Of a DNA stretch of 64,000 nucleotides, positions 31,273 to 44,200 are shown piece after piece (the stretch's first letter is position 1; each line of letters starts with the position of its first letter). Origin of the DNA: Trichoplax adhaerens (Eukaryota; Placozoa; Uniplacotomia; Trichoplacea; Trichoplacidae). The position numbers and the translations under genes are program-made. The notes under the pieces are model-generated. The model had not been told where the DNA came from and ran no database searches. It saw only the letters and a program-made list of their open reading frames with translations. The stretch lies in assembly GCF_000150275.1 (NCBI RefSeq), contig NW_002060951.1:1746297-1810296 (forward strand), written 5' to 3'.

Positions 31273-32308
31273 CTAAAGACACTGTATAATTAAAATGAGA
31301 TTATTAATTACTTCGCCTTTAGAGGAAAAATAAGAAGTTTGTGTCAAGTATAATGTTTTTATTTGAAGATTCAGATATGTTTGGCCACATTAACCCAAGT
31401 AAAGTATTATACTACCATCAATTTTAGTTGCTTGTAATATGGAAACATTTAATATTACCGTAATTTCATAAAATTTTACAATCTTTAGTTTTAGCTGCAT
31501 AAAGTAATACTCGTATTCAATTTAAATCATAATTATCAATTGAAATTTAGCGATACTAAAAAGCAAGAAATATGCAGTTGAAATGCATTTTAAAATAATA
31601 GCTACATCGAAGATAAATCATTAATAAAAAATTAAAACTGCTAAATTGCAACCATCGATCTAAATTATAATTAATTGTACAATTAATTGATGTATCTTTC
31701 CGCATATGCTCCATTAACAGGATTAAACGAGTTGATAAACATTCCTGTAATAACTGTTTAGGTATCAAATTCTTTCAGACAATGATTTATGCCATCTGAA
31801 ACGTTTAAGTTTGTGCTCAAAATTTAGAGAGATGATCTGAATTAATAACGATGCAATAGATTATTTGACAAATATTCTCTTATCATAAACTTTAAAATAC
31901 TTTTATTTACTGCACATACGCTTCACTAATATCATATATTCGTTTGGAAACAGGATATTTGACGTTATTAAGGGACGAAAAGTTATATACAGCGAATACA
32001 ACATTAAAATATACTTTCGTACTGAGAATGTTCCCTTCTAAATTATAACTTTACATCATCAGACAGTTTTGCCATCCGATATGTTTACTATTACAGTATG
32101 AAGCGAATAAATTTAGGGTGTTCACTTTTATAAGAATCCTAGTATGATGCGTCATTAGACACCAGTTTTCATATTGCAATATGTTTATATCATAAAAAAT
32201 TAAAGTTCTTTATCAATATCTTAACAGGCACAAAATCAGCAATGTCTATATAAACTTAATACATCATGCTGTTTCGTAGTTATGTATGATCAAGGTGTTG
32301 GATAAAAA
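31273..32308. other. Intergenic region between convergent GABA-B-like and RBBP8 genes
   Basis: This is the shared 3' flank of two convergent genes. It is AT-rich, with no coding signal beyond spurious short frames. Confidence 0.6.
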
Positions 32309-35300
32309 TCAGTAACTTTTCCTATTCAAAGATTTCGGGTTTTTCTCAATACCTTTATTGTTAGCTGCTCTTAGTAGCATTCGCTTCTCGATTAATGTCT
32401 GCGTGTCAGGAAAGTCTGTTGACCAGAAATCGGGAGGAGTATCTGGTCTGCTGCATACAGCTCGATGCCTAGAGCAGTTTTTCATTCTTTCACGTAATTC
32501 TTTTTCACTCAAACCTAACCCTGAGTAATACTAAATAAGCCATAAATCCAAAAGTTAAAAATAACATAGCAATATAATACAAAGTAACTTATTTAAATTA
32601 TAGTTATTTTAATCGCTAGGAATTATTTACAATCATGACCTTCTTGCACAAGTCACACGCATGCCCATCTAATTGTCTACGTTCGTTCTTCTTTCGGACT
32701 GTTTCAGAGTACTTAAAATTTGGCTTCTTGCTATAATAAAACGAAAGAGGAGTATCTATATAAGAACTATAGATTTTGTGCAATAAGTAAGCATAACTAT
32801 GAATACCCATGATTCTTAAAAGATTGATCGATCGTTGTGATAGGCAATTTGATTTTCATTTCCTGACAATGAATGAATACGCTGTATTATCAGTTTTATA
32901 TAGCATAAGAGAGTTCACAACTATAGTATAGCGTGCAATATCAAGTTACATTTTTGCAATGCACGTCTAATTTACTTACAGTATCTCGGATACTTTCTGG
33001 TGTTTTTGGACTATTTCGTTTTGTTAGACTTATAAGTTCGATCGCGTCTCCATTATTTTTCACGGTAATTGTATTGCCAAGTTCTTCCAAATTCGAATCT
33101 ATGTCGCTAAAAGAGGATATGCGAAAAAAATAATTCCGTTAATAGCAACGTAGCAACTAAGTTCGTTATATAGTTATAGACCTAAGATTGTCGGAAGATT
33201 TCTGTAGTCCTTCGGCTTCATCTGCCCAAAAAATTGATAATAACGATGAAATCATTTATTTATTGACCATGAAACCTTTCAGGAACGTTCTGTTATCATT
33301 GCCAAAACGTACTTACCAGTTACACAGTGTAATTCGTTCTCATAATTTTCGTTAGTGTTACGGAGGCCTTTATTTAAATCATTGAATGATTTCGTCTCAT
33401 TTTGGTCAATGTAATTGTTGTTAGCATCATGAATGCCACTTAGAGTTATATCATTGTCGGCTATCTCTTCCTCTTTTTCTTTGATTTCGTCTTCAATCAT
33501 ATCAGGACAACAAGCAACTAATCTACCTTCTCTAGGCTTATAAACCGGTGATGACGGCTGGGTCATCGTCAAGTCTATGCTTGCTTGCGAATCAATAATA
33601 GGGACACTTTCAGTTATATCTATTTTAAAATCGTTATGATGACTATCTACGACCGGTAGATTGCAGTTTGTGGTCCCAGTCAGGTGGTGTCTGTATCGCT
33701 GCCTTTTCTTATTAAATTTTTTTAGTTTCATTGGTTTATGTGTATCATTCTCCGTTATTGTTGCATCATCATCTTGAATTTGCTTTTCTGTACTTTCATC
33801 TACGGCATTTAATTCATCTTCTGAAATTGGACCGTGCTTTCTGTGGAAAATAGCGGTAACTTTAAGATAATAAATTAAAGAGACACACCGACTGCATGCA
33901 ATCACAAAAATTAATAGCAGTTCTATAAACCTTTTTTTGTTATTTGTCGAATCTGATAATTCTGGATCAAGAATTTTATCAGACTGTAATAAATCCACCA
34001 GGACCCCCATCTCACAATCTACAAAGGAAATTATTACTTAAAGCTTTGTGATTGAAATCTTTACGAATCTCTTCTTAGTTAACTAATCCATCAGGTAATT
34101 TAAGATAATTATAGAACGTTTTAGATCTATAATTTTTAAAACTCTTTATTATTTACATACAACAAATCATCTAGTAAACAGATTCAAAACTAACTTGGAA
34201 TAGATTTTTGTCTATTTAATAGTTTTTCCGTGTACCGCCTCCATTCCGTTTCTTTAATCAGATAGTTCTCTCTATCTCTATTCCAAAATATCAATTATTA
34301 TTTCGCATTCAGGTCAGTTAAGAGTAATAAGAAAAAATTCTACGTTCTTAACGTGGCATATCACGTTAATAGCACATTTACTTCACCGATTCCGTTAGCC
34401 TGCTTTTATAAAATATCGCAAAATAGCAAAGTAGCTATGCATGGGGTTACTTTTTCTAGTAGTCCCTGCTATCTAATTATTTCAAAGAGAATCTTACTTT
34501 TTGGCACGTTGACGGGCCTTCTTCAATGCTTCAGTTAGCGTTTGAACTTGTTCAACTAAATTCAGATTATTCTCCTTTAATCTATGAAGGGTAAGAATAT
34601 TTCAAGAACAAGATTAAATGTTTACATTAACGAACTTAATAGCAATAATTGAATATTGTTATATGATAATATGCATGACAGATTGACAGTATATCAACTG
34701 GTTCATCAGGTATATCTAACAGTAAAAATAGTATCGCACATTACCCTGAGCTAGTTAAGTCAAGAAAATTATCGATTGCATAGCTGCGAGTTTAAATCAT
34801 TTCTTTACTATTACTACTGTACTGTATATTTTTTAACCCCTGGTAATGATATATTGTAAAATACTGGTAAAATGCTGTACTACTAGCTTTACCAGCACTT
34901 TGCAAATTACGTATAATTAGGCAAGTGCCCCAATTTTTTATCTAGATAGGATATGTTCAACAAGCAGTCTAATATATGCATTTATATTGCGAGCAGTTGG
35001 GCATTTCTTTCTCTTCAGAGACTAATTCAGCATAGGAACCTAAGACATTATACGAATTCCATCTGATAAAAAATATCTAATCTAAGCATTGGTAGTTGAA
35101 CTTGGGATTCGTTAAATCCTACAGTTAGTTTTTCACTGTTACATTAATATTGGTATTCATTTTAAAGCGATCATGTTGTAATCAGTGCTGAGCAAAATAA
35201 TATTGTTAACTAAGGCAAATTATTATTGGGATTATAAAAGGTTCATTATACATACAAATATAGCCTATTCGACGAGGATGAAATATTAAATTAAGGAGTG

Positions 35301-36105
35301 GGGAAAAAGCTTAATACTGTATGTAAAAGATTACTAGATGATAATAAGTTAATTGTAATTATGAATATAACGTGTCAGGATACGAGCTGGCGAGGATGAA
35401 TATCATAGATCGAAAGTTGACAGATATATCATTCACTTATTGAATTAAAGAAGATTTTCTTCAATATACAAATACCCCATATTCAAGGTGCAAGCTCGTG
35501 AAATTAAATATTACAGAATGAAGAGTGGAAAAAATGTTTAATATGTGAATAAAATTGTTGGATTATAGCGGATATACAGTGTTACAGCGCGGGTATATAC
35601 GAATTCGTACATCATAGTCAAGATGCGAGCTCGCGCGAGTAAACATCACAGATTAAGTGTACATGTATATAGAAATTCGTATTAGTTTAAGCCTAATATC
35701 TCCATGTTTACCGTAAGTCGTACCAGTTAAAATTATGAATTGTATCTACTATGTCAAAAGTAGGTAAGTTTGAATAGTACTAATTTATCAAAGTGTATGT
35801 AGTATAATACTCGTAGGCGAGAATAACAAGGTTTTTTTTACTTTCACTGAACAAATTCACAAGAGTTTGGTATACACGTGCATCTACTTCTACTCACGTT
35901 TTCAACTCTTTTTCTACGTCCTTCCATTTATTTCCAATTTCTACGAAAGTAATCAATTAACTACTTCAATCATAATATCCATGAAATTATGTTATAAGAT
36001 TGTAATAGATATATTTTACGAGAAATTTATTCTATTATAGAGATTTTCGTCCAGTTCTTCCTTACCTTGGATTACACTTTCCAAAAGGTTACGAATACCA
36101 TCCAT
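32309..36105 (-). CDS. RBBP8: RBBP8/CtIP-like DNA-end resection factor
   Basis: CtIP/Sae2/Ctp1 activates the MRE11 complex to start resection at DNA breaks in the nucleus. Exons in coding order: 36066-36105, 35898-35940, 34498-34581, 34195-34277, 33931-34018, 33317-33840, 33182-33221, 32980-33106, 32807-32862, 32640-32730, 32309-32530. They give 465 residues; the human protein is about 900. The N terminus (1-95) is a coiled coil, as expected for the tetramerising end. The centre is acidic, low-complexity and poorly conserved. The diagnostic C-terminal SAE2 domain has FKYSETVRKKNERRQL, CxxC (C387, C390), CSRHR (411-415) and RPDTPPDFW, whose T423-P matches the CDK site T847 of human CtIP by alignment from memory, followed by FPDTQT. 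The small exons 34195-34277 and 33182-33221 rest mainly on phase; 34195-34277 has an alternative acceptor 6 bases later. It is divergent from the gene at 36859. Confidence 0.88.
34582..35897 (-). other. RBBP8 intron 2 with degenerate tandem repeat
   Basis: This 1.3-kb intron contains a diverged repeat between about 35270 and 35660 (listed separately). The remainder has no coding signal. Confidence 0.5.
35270..35660. repeat. Degenerate tandem repeat in RBBP8 intron 2
   Basis: Four diverged copies of a block read about GCGAGCTCGCGAGGATGAA, then ATCACAGATTAA, then GAGTGGAAAAA. They start near 35275, 35383, 35487 and 35622. Spacing is about 104-135 bases and similarity is partial. Confidence 0.5.
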
Positions 36106-36858
36106 GAATCACGGTTTGGAGATGACTGTGATTTGAACGAACTTTTAGTGATGTCAAGCTACAAAAGCGCTCGACGTTTGGGTGACAATATTCACTGACA
36201 ACACCAATAAAAATTGTTCAGTGAAGAATGTTCACTGAAGAGTGTCCACCTCACCTGTAGCACGTACGTGCGTACTCAACCTACTCATGCGTCGTTCACC
36301 ATTAAATACGTTGATTTGCAACGGTTCCAGGTTGAATAGTTTAGCAGGAGTTGAGTAATTTGGAATCACTGAATAGAGTTAGCAATGCAAGCATCTGCAC
36401 TTATAAATGATCGTTTACAATTTCAATTTTCCGCTGCTCTGGAAAGTGTATTAGCATTGAGGATCTAAGCAGGCATACAAATCCATACCGTAAGTAGTAC
36501 ATTCTTGTAATCAGGTACAAAAACTAGTAGTTGAGACTTGTGTAAACACGCCTGCAATAATTTAAGGAAGAACGAGAGTCAATACAGTACTGTACAGTTA
36601 TGTCAGTATTAATGTACAGTACAGTACAGTACAGCATGCAATACCGTATGAGTGAATGACCTACTGTAGTGTACACGGTACTCTACACTGTACAGTACAG
36701 TACTGTACAGTACTGTACTGTATAACCGAAATACTACTGTACAGTACTACAGTGTTCAGTGTACAGTACAGTACTGTACAGTATAACCGTACTATACTGT
36801 GTACAGTACAGTATAAAGTGGTAATTTGTGATCGTTGCTGTAGTTACCGTTATTCGAA
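36106..36858. promoter_or_regulatory. Divergent intergenic region between RBBP8 and the coiled-coil gene
   Basis: 753 bases separate two divergent start codons, so the region probably contains both promoters. No TATA box is distinct. A dense GTAC-palindrome cluster (36585-36815) occupies the half nearest the coiled-coil gene and accounts for the open frames seen there. Confidence 0.5.
36585..36815. repeat. GTAC-palindrome repeat cluster, upstream of coiled-coil gene
   Basis: This is a dense run of ACAGTACAGTACAGTACAGC, CTGTACAGTACTGTACTGTA and CAGTGTACAGTACAGTACTG words. It ends about 45 bases before the proposed ATG at 36859. Both strands read alike. Confidence 0.85.
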
Positions 36859-39800
36859 ATGGCGAGCAAAGGTATGAAAGGTAAATCAAATTTAAAGCCA
36901 ACCGCTTCGAAAGGTGAATATGCTTGCTCACTAAAATTGATGTGCCAAAATGTGCAGGTTTTACGTGCTCTAACATTGGTCATCAACGTTCGTGATAAGT
37001 TACCAATCATACAGGTTCCGTAATTCATTCCATATTAAATGATAGTCAGCATGTTTTTCGGCAATTTGTGACTCCATAGTGAATACTTGTATATATAGGT
37101 TACGTACACTATACAAGTATGTAAGATGCGCATAGTTAATAAATCAAAGAGCGTTCGATATCGTAAAATAGAATATGAATTCACTCGTATTTATTATAAG
37201 CATGCAATTGATATGCTGAATATATTGGAAATTTAGCCATCGTAGTAAACGCGATCATACGGAATTTAGACACTTTAAAATTAATGTATATATAGTGACC
37301 GCCATGCTTTGTGTTTATGCCACCGTTATAAATTTCATACAGTATAGTTCCAGGCTTCAATGTATTGCACTTTATTTATTATTATTTCGAATATTCTTAT
37401 GTAAAGGCGTGTATCACTAATTTGTTAGTCCATGTATAAAGGTACGCTTAAGTGAACTATTTATAATTTCATTTTAATTACATAAGCGATGTCAGAATCC
37501 CTCAGAGTATTTTCTTTTCGAGTCTTACATTCAAGATTTAATTTCAAATATCTCGAAAGAAAACATTCCTGTACTGTAAATACACATTCTCTATAGTTGA
37601 ATATGCTTTATTGAAAGTAGAATTGTAGTCAATGCAACTTTATAGTATAATGTAATTCTATTTTAATATTAAGAATAATACCATAAAGTAAGGCAATAAC
37701 AAAATTCTATGATTTGCGTAGGTTTAGCACTTACTGGTTTAAACTACTATGATTATTATTACATATCAAGAAATTTAGAAATTTGATTAGATTGGTTTGA
37801 TTTACTACAGATTCAGGCAATTATGATATGAGTTTGAGTAGTGCAATGCATAAGAATACCATAGTAGCAAATGAAAATATTTAATGTATCTAAAGTTCGT
37901 TATTCGAGTTGCATAACGTAGCGTTTTTAATAACAATATCTTAGGAAATCCCAAAATGAGAACTACTAAATCGTTATCAGCCTCAACGATGGGTGGATTG
38001 GTAGAAACTAATACATCAGCAAAGTATGAAAGCGATATTTAGTAAATTTTACGTCTTGCACTGTCATTTCTAGTCATAGCCTTAGTAATCAGTGGCAATG
38101 TTTTATGTACTTTAATAATTACCTTGAATGTCTATCTATATTTACAATAGAGAAAAAATATGAATAGAATAGCAATACTTTAGGCTTGACCTGTTGTACA
38201 TAGATGACATTGCATAGTATAAAATTTTACATTGTAATAAACACCGAAAGTCTAAAGCAGTAGTAATATTTATTTGGCATTCTTGTTGGTCACCATCGTA
38301 TAGTTGAGAAATCTAAATTAATAAATTGGTATGATGTTCCAGAATTAATCAACTAGCAACAGCTGACTTGACTAAAATAGAAAACGAATACATTAAGAAT
38401 TTGCAACAACAAATTTATTACCTGGAACTGGAAACTGGTTACTTGTATCCTGTCACAAAGCAGATAATAGTGAAGGCGGATTATATACATGCCGTTTTTC
38501 ATATATTATAGTATATACTTTTTCCATATTAAAATTCTATGTTAAGAATTTCTTAGCGAAGATTTTCTTAAAGGAAAGATCAATTACAAAAAAAACCTAA
38601 AGGTATTTAGCTTCTTATATCTATTCCAGTAAATAATTTAAGTCGTGCACATCGCGATAACTTCTTGTAATGATATCATCTTGTTTCCTTATTGCTGCAA
38701 GGAGATCCTGAAATGAGCGCTTCACTAACTCAGTTAGACCCTAATTCTGGCGTTGAGGTAATATTTTACATTATTTATGAAGCAGAAGCTTATGATTCAA
38801 GTAGTAGTGTTCCTTTCCTTAGCTTTATTTAAATATTTTTAATCTTTCATTAGCTATTTCAAAAGGAAATTCAGCGATTCAGGAAAGAGCTGGATCAAAA
38901 AAATGCAGCACTAGAATTAATGGATTCTGAAAGGCAAAAATTAATCGCCCAACTGGATAATGTAAGAGGTAAGCATGTTAATAGATCCGATATGGTTAAT
39001 CTCTTCGCACAACTTAGATAGAAAACTTGTCTATGTTACGAAAATAATATATTTTTTAATTCACTATCAAGATGCATATCTAGCCGAAAAGAAGAGCTTA
39101 ATCGAGCAAAATGTTAGCTTAAAAAGATGGCGAGAGGCTCATGCTAAGGATATCCAGAAACTAGAGAAACAAATAGTTGATGCACAGTATGAAATACAGA
39201 AAATATCTGTTGGCAAGAGTGATGTTGAAAATCGAATTAAAATATTAGAAAGTCAAGTAAGAAAGTTTGAATTATAGACGATATGCAATTCTGATATATG
39301 CATCTTAACATTATGAGATTTTCTTAAAAATAGCTTTCAATTCCTGAATTTTTAGATTGATCAGTACACTGATGAAAATAAACAGCTGACTTTAACGTTA
39401 GAAAACAAAAGAAGTGAGTGTATTAAGTTGCAAACTAAACTACAACAACAAGAAAACCAATTATATGGTATCGACAGGGAAACGCAAGAAGAATTAATTA
39501 ATGAATTAAAGGTACCGTAAGTTTGGCCAATATAACAGGCATTAGCTTACCGAAAACTGAATTCTAATATTTGGTTTAGAGAGAAATTGAAACTTTACGC
39601 AATGATCTTAAAAGCGCTCAGATTAATTCTAATCAAGACCGACATCTAAGGAAAAAGGTAATAATAACTTAAAATTTTGAGCAATCTATTTGGCAAATTT
39701 AAGTGATTACAAATTATATCCATCTTTCTTTAAAACTAAATTTTTCTAAGGTAGATAAGCAATCTAGTTATACCCATGGAATATTGACGTATTATCTTTA

Positions 39801-41280
39801 TTTGATATTGTATTTTGCAATTTATCATCATTTGATATTTAGTTATTTACTTCTTAACCCAAGAGCGATGCAGTCGCGTTAGATAATAATTAATATTTGC
39901 CATAAGTTAAGTATATCAAGACTAATTTTGAAAGTGACTATATTTTGTACTTTACGTAAAGATAGCAGATGACTGCGAGCAATTAATAAAGGAAAATTCC
40001 GCTTTAAATACGCAGCTGTTGGAACTACGAAAAAAAGCAGACCTTGTCAGTTAATAATACATAATTTATGTAGAAAGGGCTTCCGCTTTATTATCTTTAG
40101 CAACATCATTAGGTATTAAATTCAAAATTATTTACAATAGGACTTTCAGACACGAGATCAGCGAGAGAAGCGAACTGATACTTCATTTCATGAACTTATA
40201 ACTTTACAAGAAAGTGAAAAACATAATCAAGAGGAAATTAAACGACTGAAAGAATCTTTACGCCAAGAACAACTACGTGTAAAGGACTGTTTATGTCAGG
40301 TTTGATATCAATATAGACCATATTAGGACTAGAAATTTATAGTACTTAAAATGTTAAATAAATTAGTCTCAAGAGTTAATCCATACTGGTAATACTTTGT
40401 TACGTACAGCTTTCTGTATTTTTCTAATATCATGATTAACTTTGCAATGATAAATATTCATATCCCTAATGATAATAGTTGACATCACAGGAACATATCA
40501 TCACTAAAGGTATACTTGCATTAATTGAATTTCATTTTTTACCTCCATGTAAATATTTATTAATAACTTTAAATGGATAATAAGTATGAATGGTTTAGTG
40601 GATGTTATGAAAGATTAAATACAATATTGATGTTTTTACATTTGGCATCATTATTCTACTTTTTATCTTTACAAACGAACATATACGAAGTTATTAATTA
40701 AATCATTGCTGGTACTAATAATACAACGAATATCATTTTTTATAACTTCCTCTAACTATACTATCTCTTCATCAATTAGCACAAATGGACCGAGAAGACG
40801 TAAGCCAAAAGCAGATAGACCTCGAAGAGAGGAATAATTTGATCGAATCCGAAAATGTTACCCTTCGCCGAGATATGATAATGCTAAGCGATCGGATTAC
40901 ATCTTTACAGGAAACAGTAAGAATGAAATTGCAAATTGATATGATTATATGTTCAATACTATCTCAGATACATATCAACCCCAAACAAATTTATCCTTTA
41001 CTACTGTACGACCATTTATATATGGATAAGTTTAGTTTACCATACGGACAGTAATCTATTTAAATCTACCTTAGATTGCACTAAAAATATTTTCATTTTA
41101 ATTTATTAGCTTGATAGAAGTGAAAACGAATGTAGTAAGCTACGAAGTATGCTAACAGTTAATGAAAAACAGCTATCTGAACTAGCGGCTGTCAAACAAC
41201 TTCGCGACAGTATGCAAAATGTAAAATGGGATGAATTTCAGAAAGTAGCTGAAAAAATTCAGTCATTTTCAATCGGCTGA
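36859..41280 (+). CDS. Coiled-coil protein, family not identified
   Basis: Thirteen exons give about 451 residues: 36859-36880 (or ending 36871), 37945-38023, 38343-38437, 38702-38757, 38854-38968, 39072-39256, 39356-39511, 39580-39657, 39962-40045, 40141-40299, 40491-40509, 40780-40916, 41110-41280. From exon 5 onward the protein is nearly continuous coiled coil (ELDQKNAALELMDSERQKL, TLENKRSECIKLQTKLQQQE and similar), with no membrane segment or enzymatic motif. An N-terminal segment IKNLQQQIYYLELE looks like a conserved signature of a ciliary or centrosomal type coiled-coil family, but I cannot name it. The C terminus ends WDEFQKVAEKIQSFSIG. The 19-base exon 40491-40509 is required by phase. 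The first exon is uncertain: the ATG also opens a 55-codon unspliced frame to 37023. The exon 3/4 junction (weak donor G|GTTACT) is a best guess. Confidence 0.7.
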
Positions 41281-44200
41281 TCAAGCCAATTATCTGTTAT
41301 TTTAATCAGGTTAATTGCAGTTATACACTATATTTAAGGATGCATTGTTAGCCGTTCATGATAATGGCAATCGTGTATGCGTATTAAAGATTAATTATTG
41401 TATTTAAGTAGGTACTTGCTATTTACTACGAATGTTAGCTTTGAAACTGATGGTAGTATTGTAGGCATGATATATGTGCTGGAGATCAGCATAATTCTGG
41501 AATAACTATATTGAGAGAAAATTTTAATACCAGTCTGATTCTCGTTGATATCGCAAAATTGTTATCCCATCAAAGGTTTTGCAAAGCTAGCCATATGGAC
41601 ACAAGGCTGGTACCAGAAAGCCTGTTTTTGTAAGATATCCAAACCAAATTGTATATGTACGGTAATGTTTAACAGAATCCTAATTATACTGTGCGAGTAC
41701 GCTAAAATTTCACTGATGTTAGCTTGTATATAAATTTAAGAATGATAAAAAATTTTTTTACTATAAATAGTTCTTACTTATAGCCTATATAATTAAAGCC
41801 CGAGCTTCATTAACTATACGTCAATACACACGCACATTTATTGATGAAACTATCAACAATGAATAAGCTAACTTTTATTTCCAATAAGGGTACCCCGAAC
41901 GTTCAAATAATTAATATATCGATTAGAGGACAAATTACTCATATACTTAATTACGAAGTTACGGTACAAAAAATAGAGAATGCAATCGCAAATGCTATCA
42001 TACCTATCTGCTATACCTTGACATATATGTATTGCAGTAATACGTAATTATAATGATTAGTGAATCATTATAATTTATTGAACCTATAGCTCTTAATTAC
42101 GGGAGTATATCAAGCCTTTTGTTTTCAGGAAATTTACATCACCAACGGCATAGTATTTTTATCGGAACCTAACTGCACTAATCTAGTCTAGTGAATCATT
42201 ATGTCAGAGCATTGGTAGAACATGGCTGGAGCTTTGGAATTGTCGGTAACATATATAACCTAAACAAAATGGATAGATAAAATTATCATTACCATCCAGT
42301 GGTATAATAGTAATTAATTTTTTTATTGATCAGTTACAGAAACATCAACTGTTTATGATTACGCTAGTAAATGTACTCAAGATGTGCCGGCACTATAGTA
42401 AATTTCTGTATTGCAGCAGAATTTTGAATCGAATCATTTATTTTTGCATTGTGGTTATCCACATCTTAGAAGCTAATAACAGGAACGAAAAATAGGTGGA
42501 ACTTACTTGAATAACAGCAGAGCCACTACATTATTATCGATCATTCATAAGAGGAAGAAAATATTGACATGTATAAATTCAGATTTTTGATTTTAACTTA
42601 ATCAATAATCATACCTTTTACTTTAGACAAGGCTACATAATTCATAGTGAAACTTACCTTTTCTTGGGAATCATGACGTCTTGAGTATAAATCCAGAGAC
42701 TAGGTGTATTAGTGTCAGGGACACTAGCTAAGTGTGTAAATGAATGTGGTTCAACCTTTCCTGATTTCACCATACCAAGAGAAATATTGAACATACCGTG
42801 CTAACCCAACATGTTACGAGTAATTAAATTAAAAAAAATGTTGTTTATTGTTTTAATTCCTTTTCATCAACACATCTCGCATCAATAGAAATATCTATCG
42901 CATCGAAAAGAATTACAGAAAGTCACTAATGCTCAAACATAGGCAGAAAAAGTGACAATTTCATAGCATTTTATTGCATCGCAACATTTATTTTTAAGTG
43001 TGCTTACCATAGCACCATTAGCCCAGTGATTTAAATTTTTCTGAAATACAACGGTGTATTTGGAGCCCCCACTATGAGAATAATGAAGATAATTTAGATA
43101 ACAATCAAGTATTTAATGTCCAACTTTTAAAACATCGTTCAGTCTTGGCTCAGCGGCATTAAGCTTAAAATATAAGAACTGTCAAAATTTATACAGCATC
43201 TGCTACAGTAATATAACTGCTACTCAAAATATAGTACAGTACATTCGATACATAAATCAACTTTAGTTGATAGCGACGAATACATAAATCATGTGGCGTA
43301 ATCTCAGGACAGTAAAATGGCTATTAATTAAAGTATTGCAGGAAAAGAGTCCAAGAGTGCGTTCTATTGTATGGTGCTACACCATAATATTGAGACGAGA
43401 TTTCAAATAATGACACTAGCAAGCAAAGGAATCATTACGCGATAGTCACGGTTGGTTTCATGGCTTTTTGTCCACCGCAAGGCCCAGTCAATCTGATACA
43501 TGAGTCAGAAGCTGTAAAAGATGTAATAGTCCATAATTACATTACCAATGTAATTTATCATATAGTGATTACCATAGCAGAAAAAACTAATTATTTATTT
43601 TTAAAATTCTAGTTTCACGTGAATGATCAAGTTTACTACTGCAATGGTATTAGACGCTATACTACAGTATACTGGATGTACAGTACAATTAATTAACTGT
43701 TTTTTAAGTTCAATAATAAACTAACAATCGTGAGCGAGTGCAGCCAGCTATTGCAGTAAAATATCGATTTCTAATTCAGAGTGCTAGGCGATAACCTAAC
43801 ATATATAGTACAGTATATGATGCTTCTACAACAGAACTACGAAATTATATGATATATTTAAATCGTATCTATTGCAAAATTAACCAGTTATTACAGTACA
43901 ATTATTTTCAATTTGGAGTTTAAACTATTAGCTGAAGCTATAGAATATTGTGCTATGCCGTTATAACAGTGCAACAGTTACTGCGGTAATACGAGTATCA
44001 TGAGGACGTACCAGCTTTATTTATGCCTCTCAGTGAGCCACGTTGACGAGGTGACAGTAAACAGATATGAGAATTAACTGCTACGACACATAGAGCAAGA
44101 GTAATGATCAACAAAGTCTTCGCCATAACTGATTTCACTTTCAGGTCGTGCCTTGCAAAAAGGAGTAAACAATTTTAATGCTAAATGCAAGCTGCACAAG

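Noticed and set aside
33279-34010. 243-codon minus-strand ORF that looks like a single-pass membrane protein
   Set aside because: The hydrophobic part is a 90-base intron. With it removed the frame joins the RBBP8 exons with correct phase.
36656-37028. ORFs on both strands upstream of the coiled-coil gene
   Set aside because: Mostly palindromic repeat, plus antisense of the candidate first exon.
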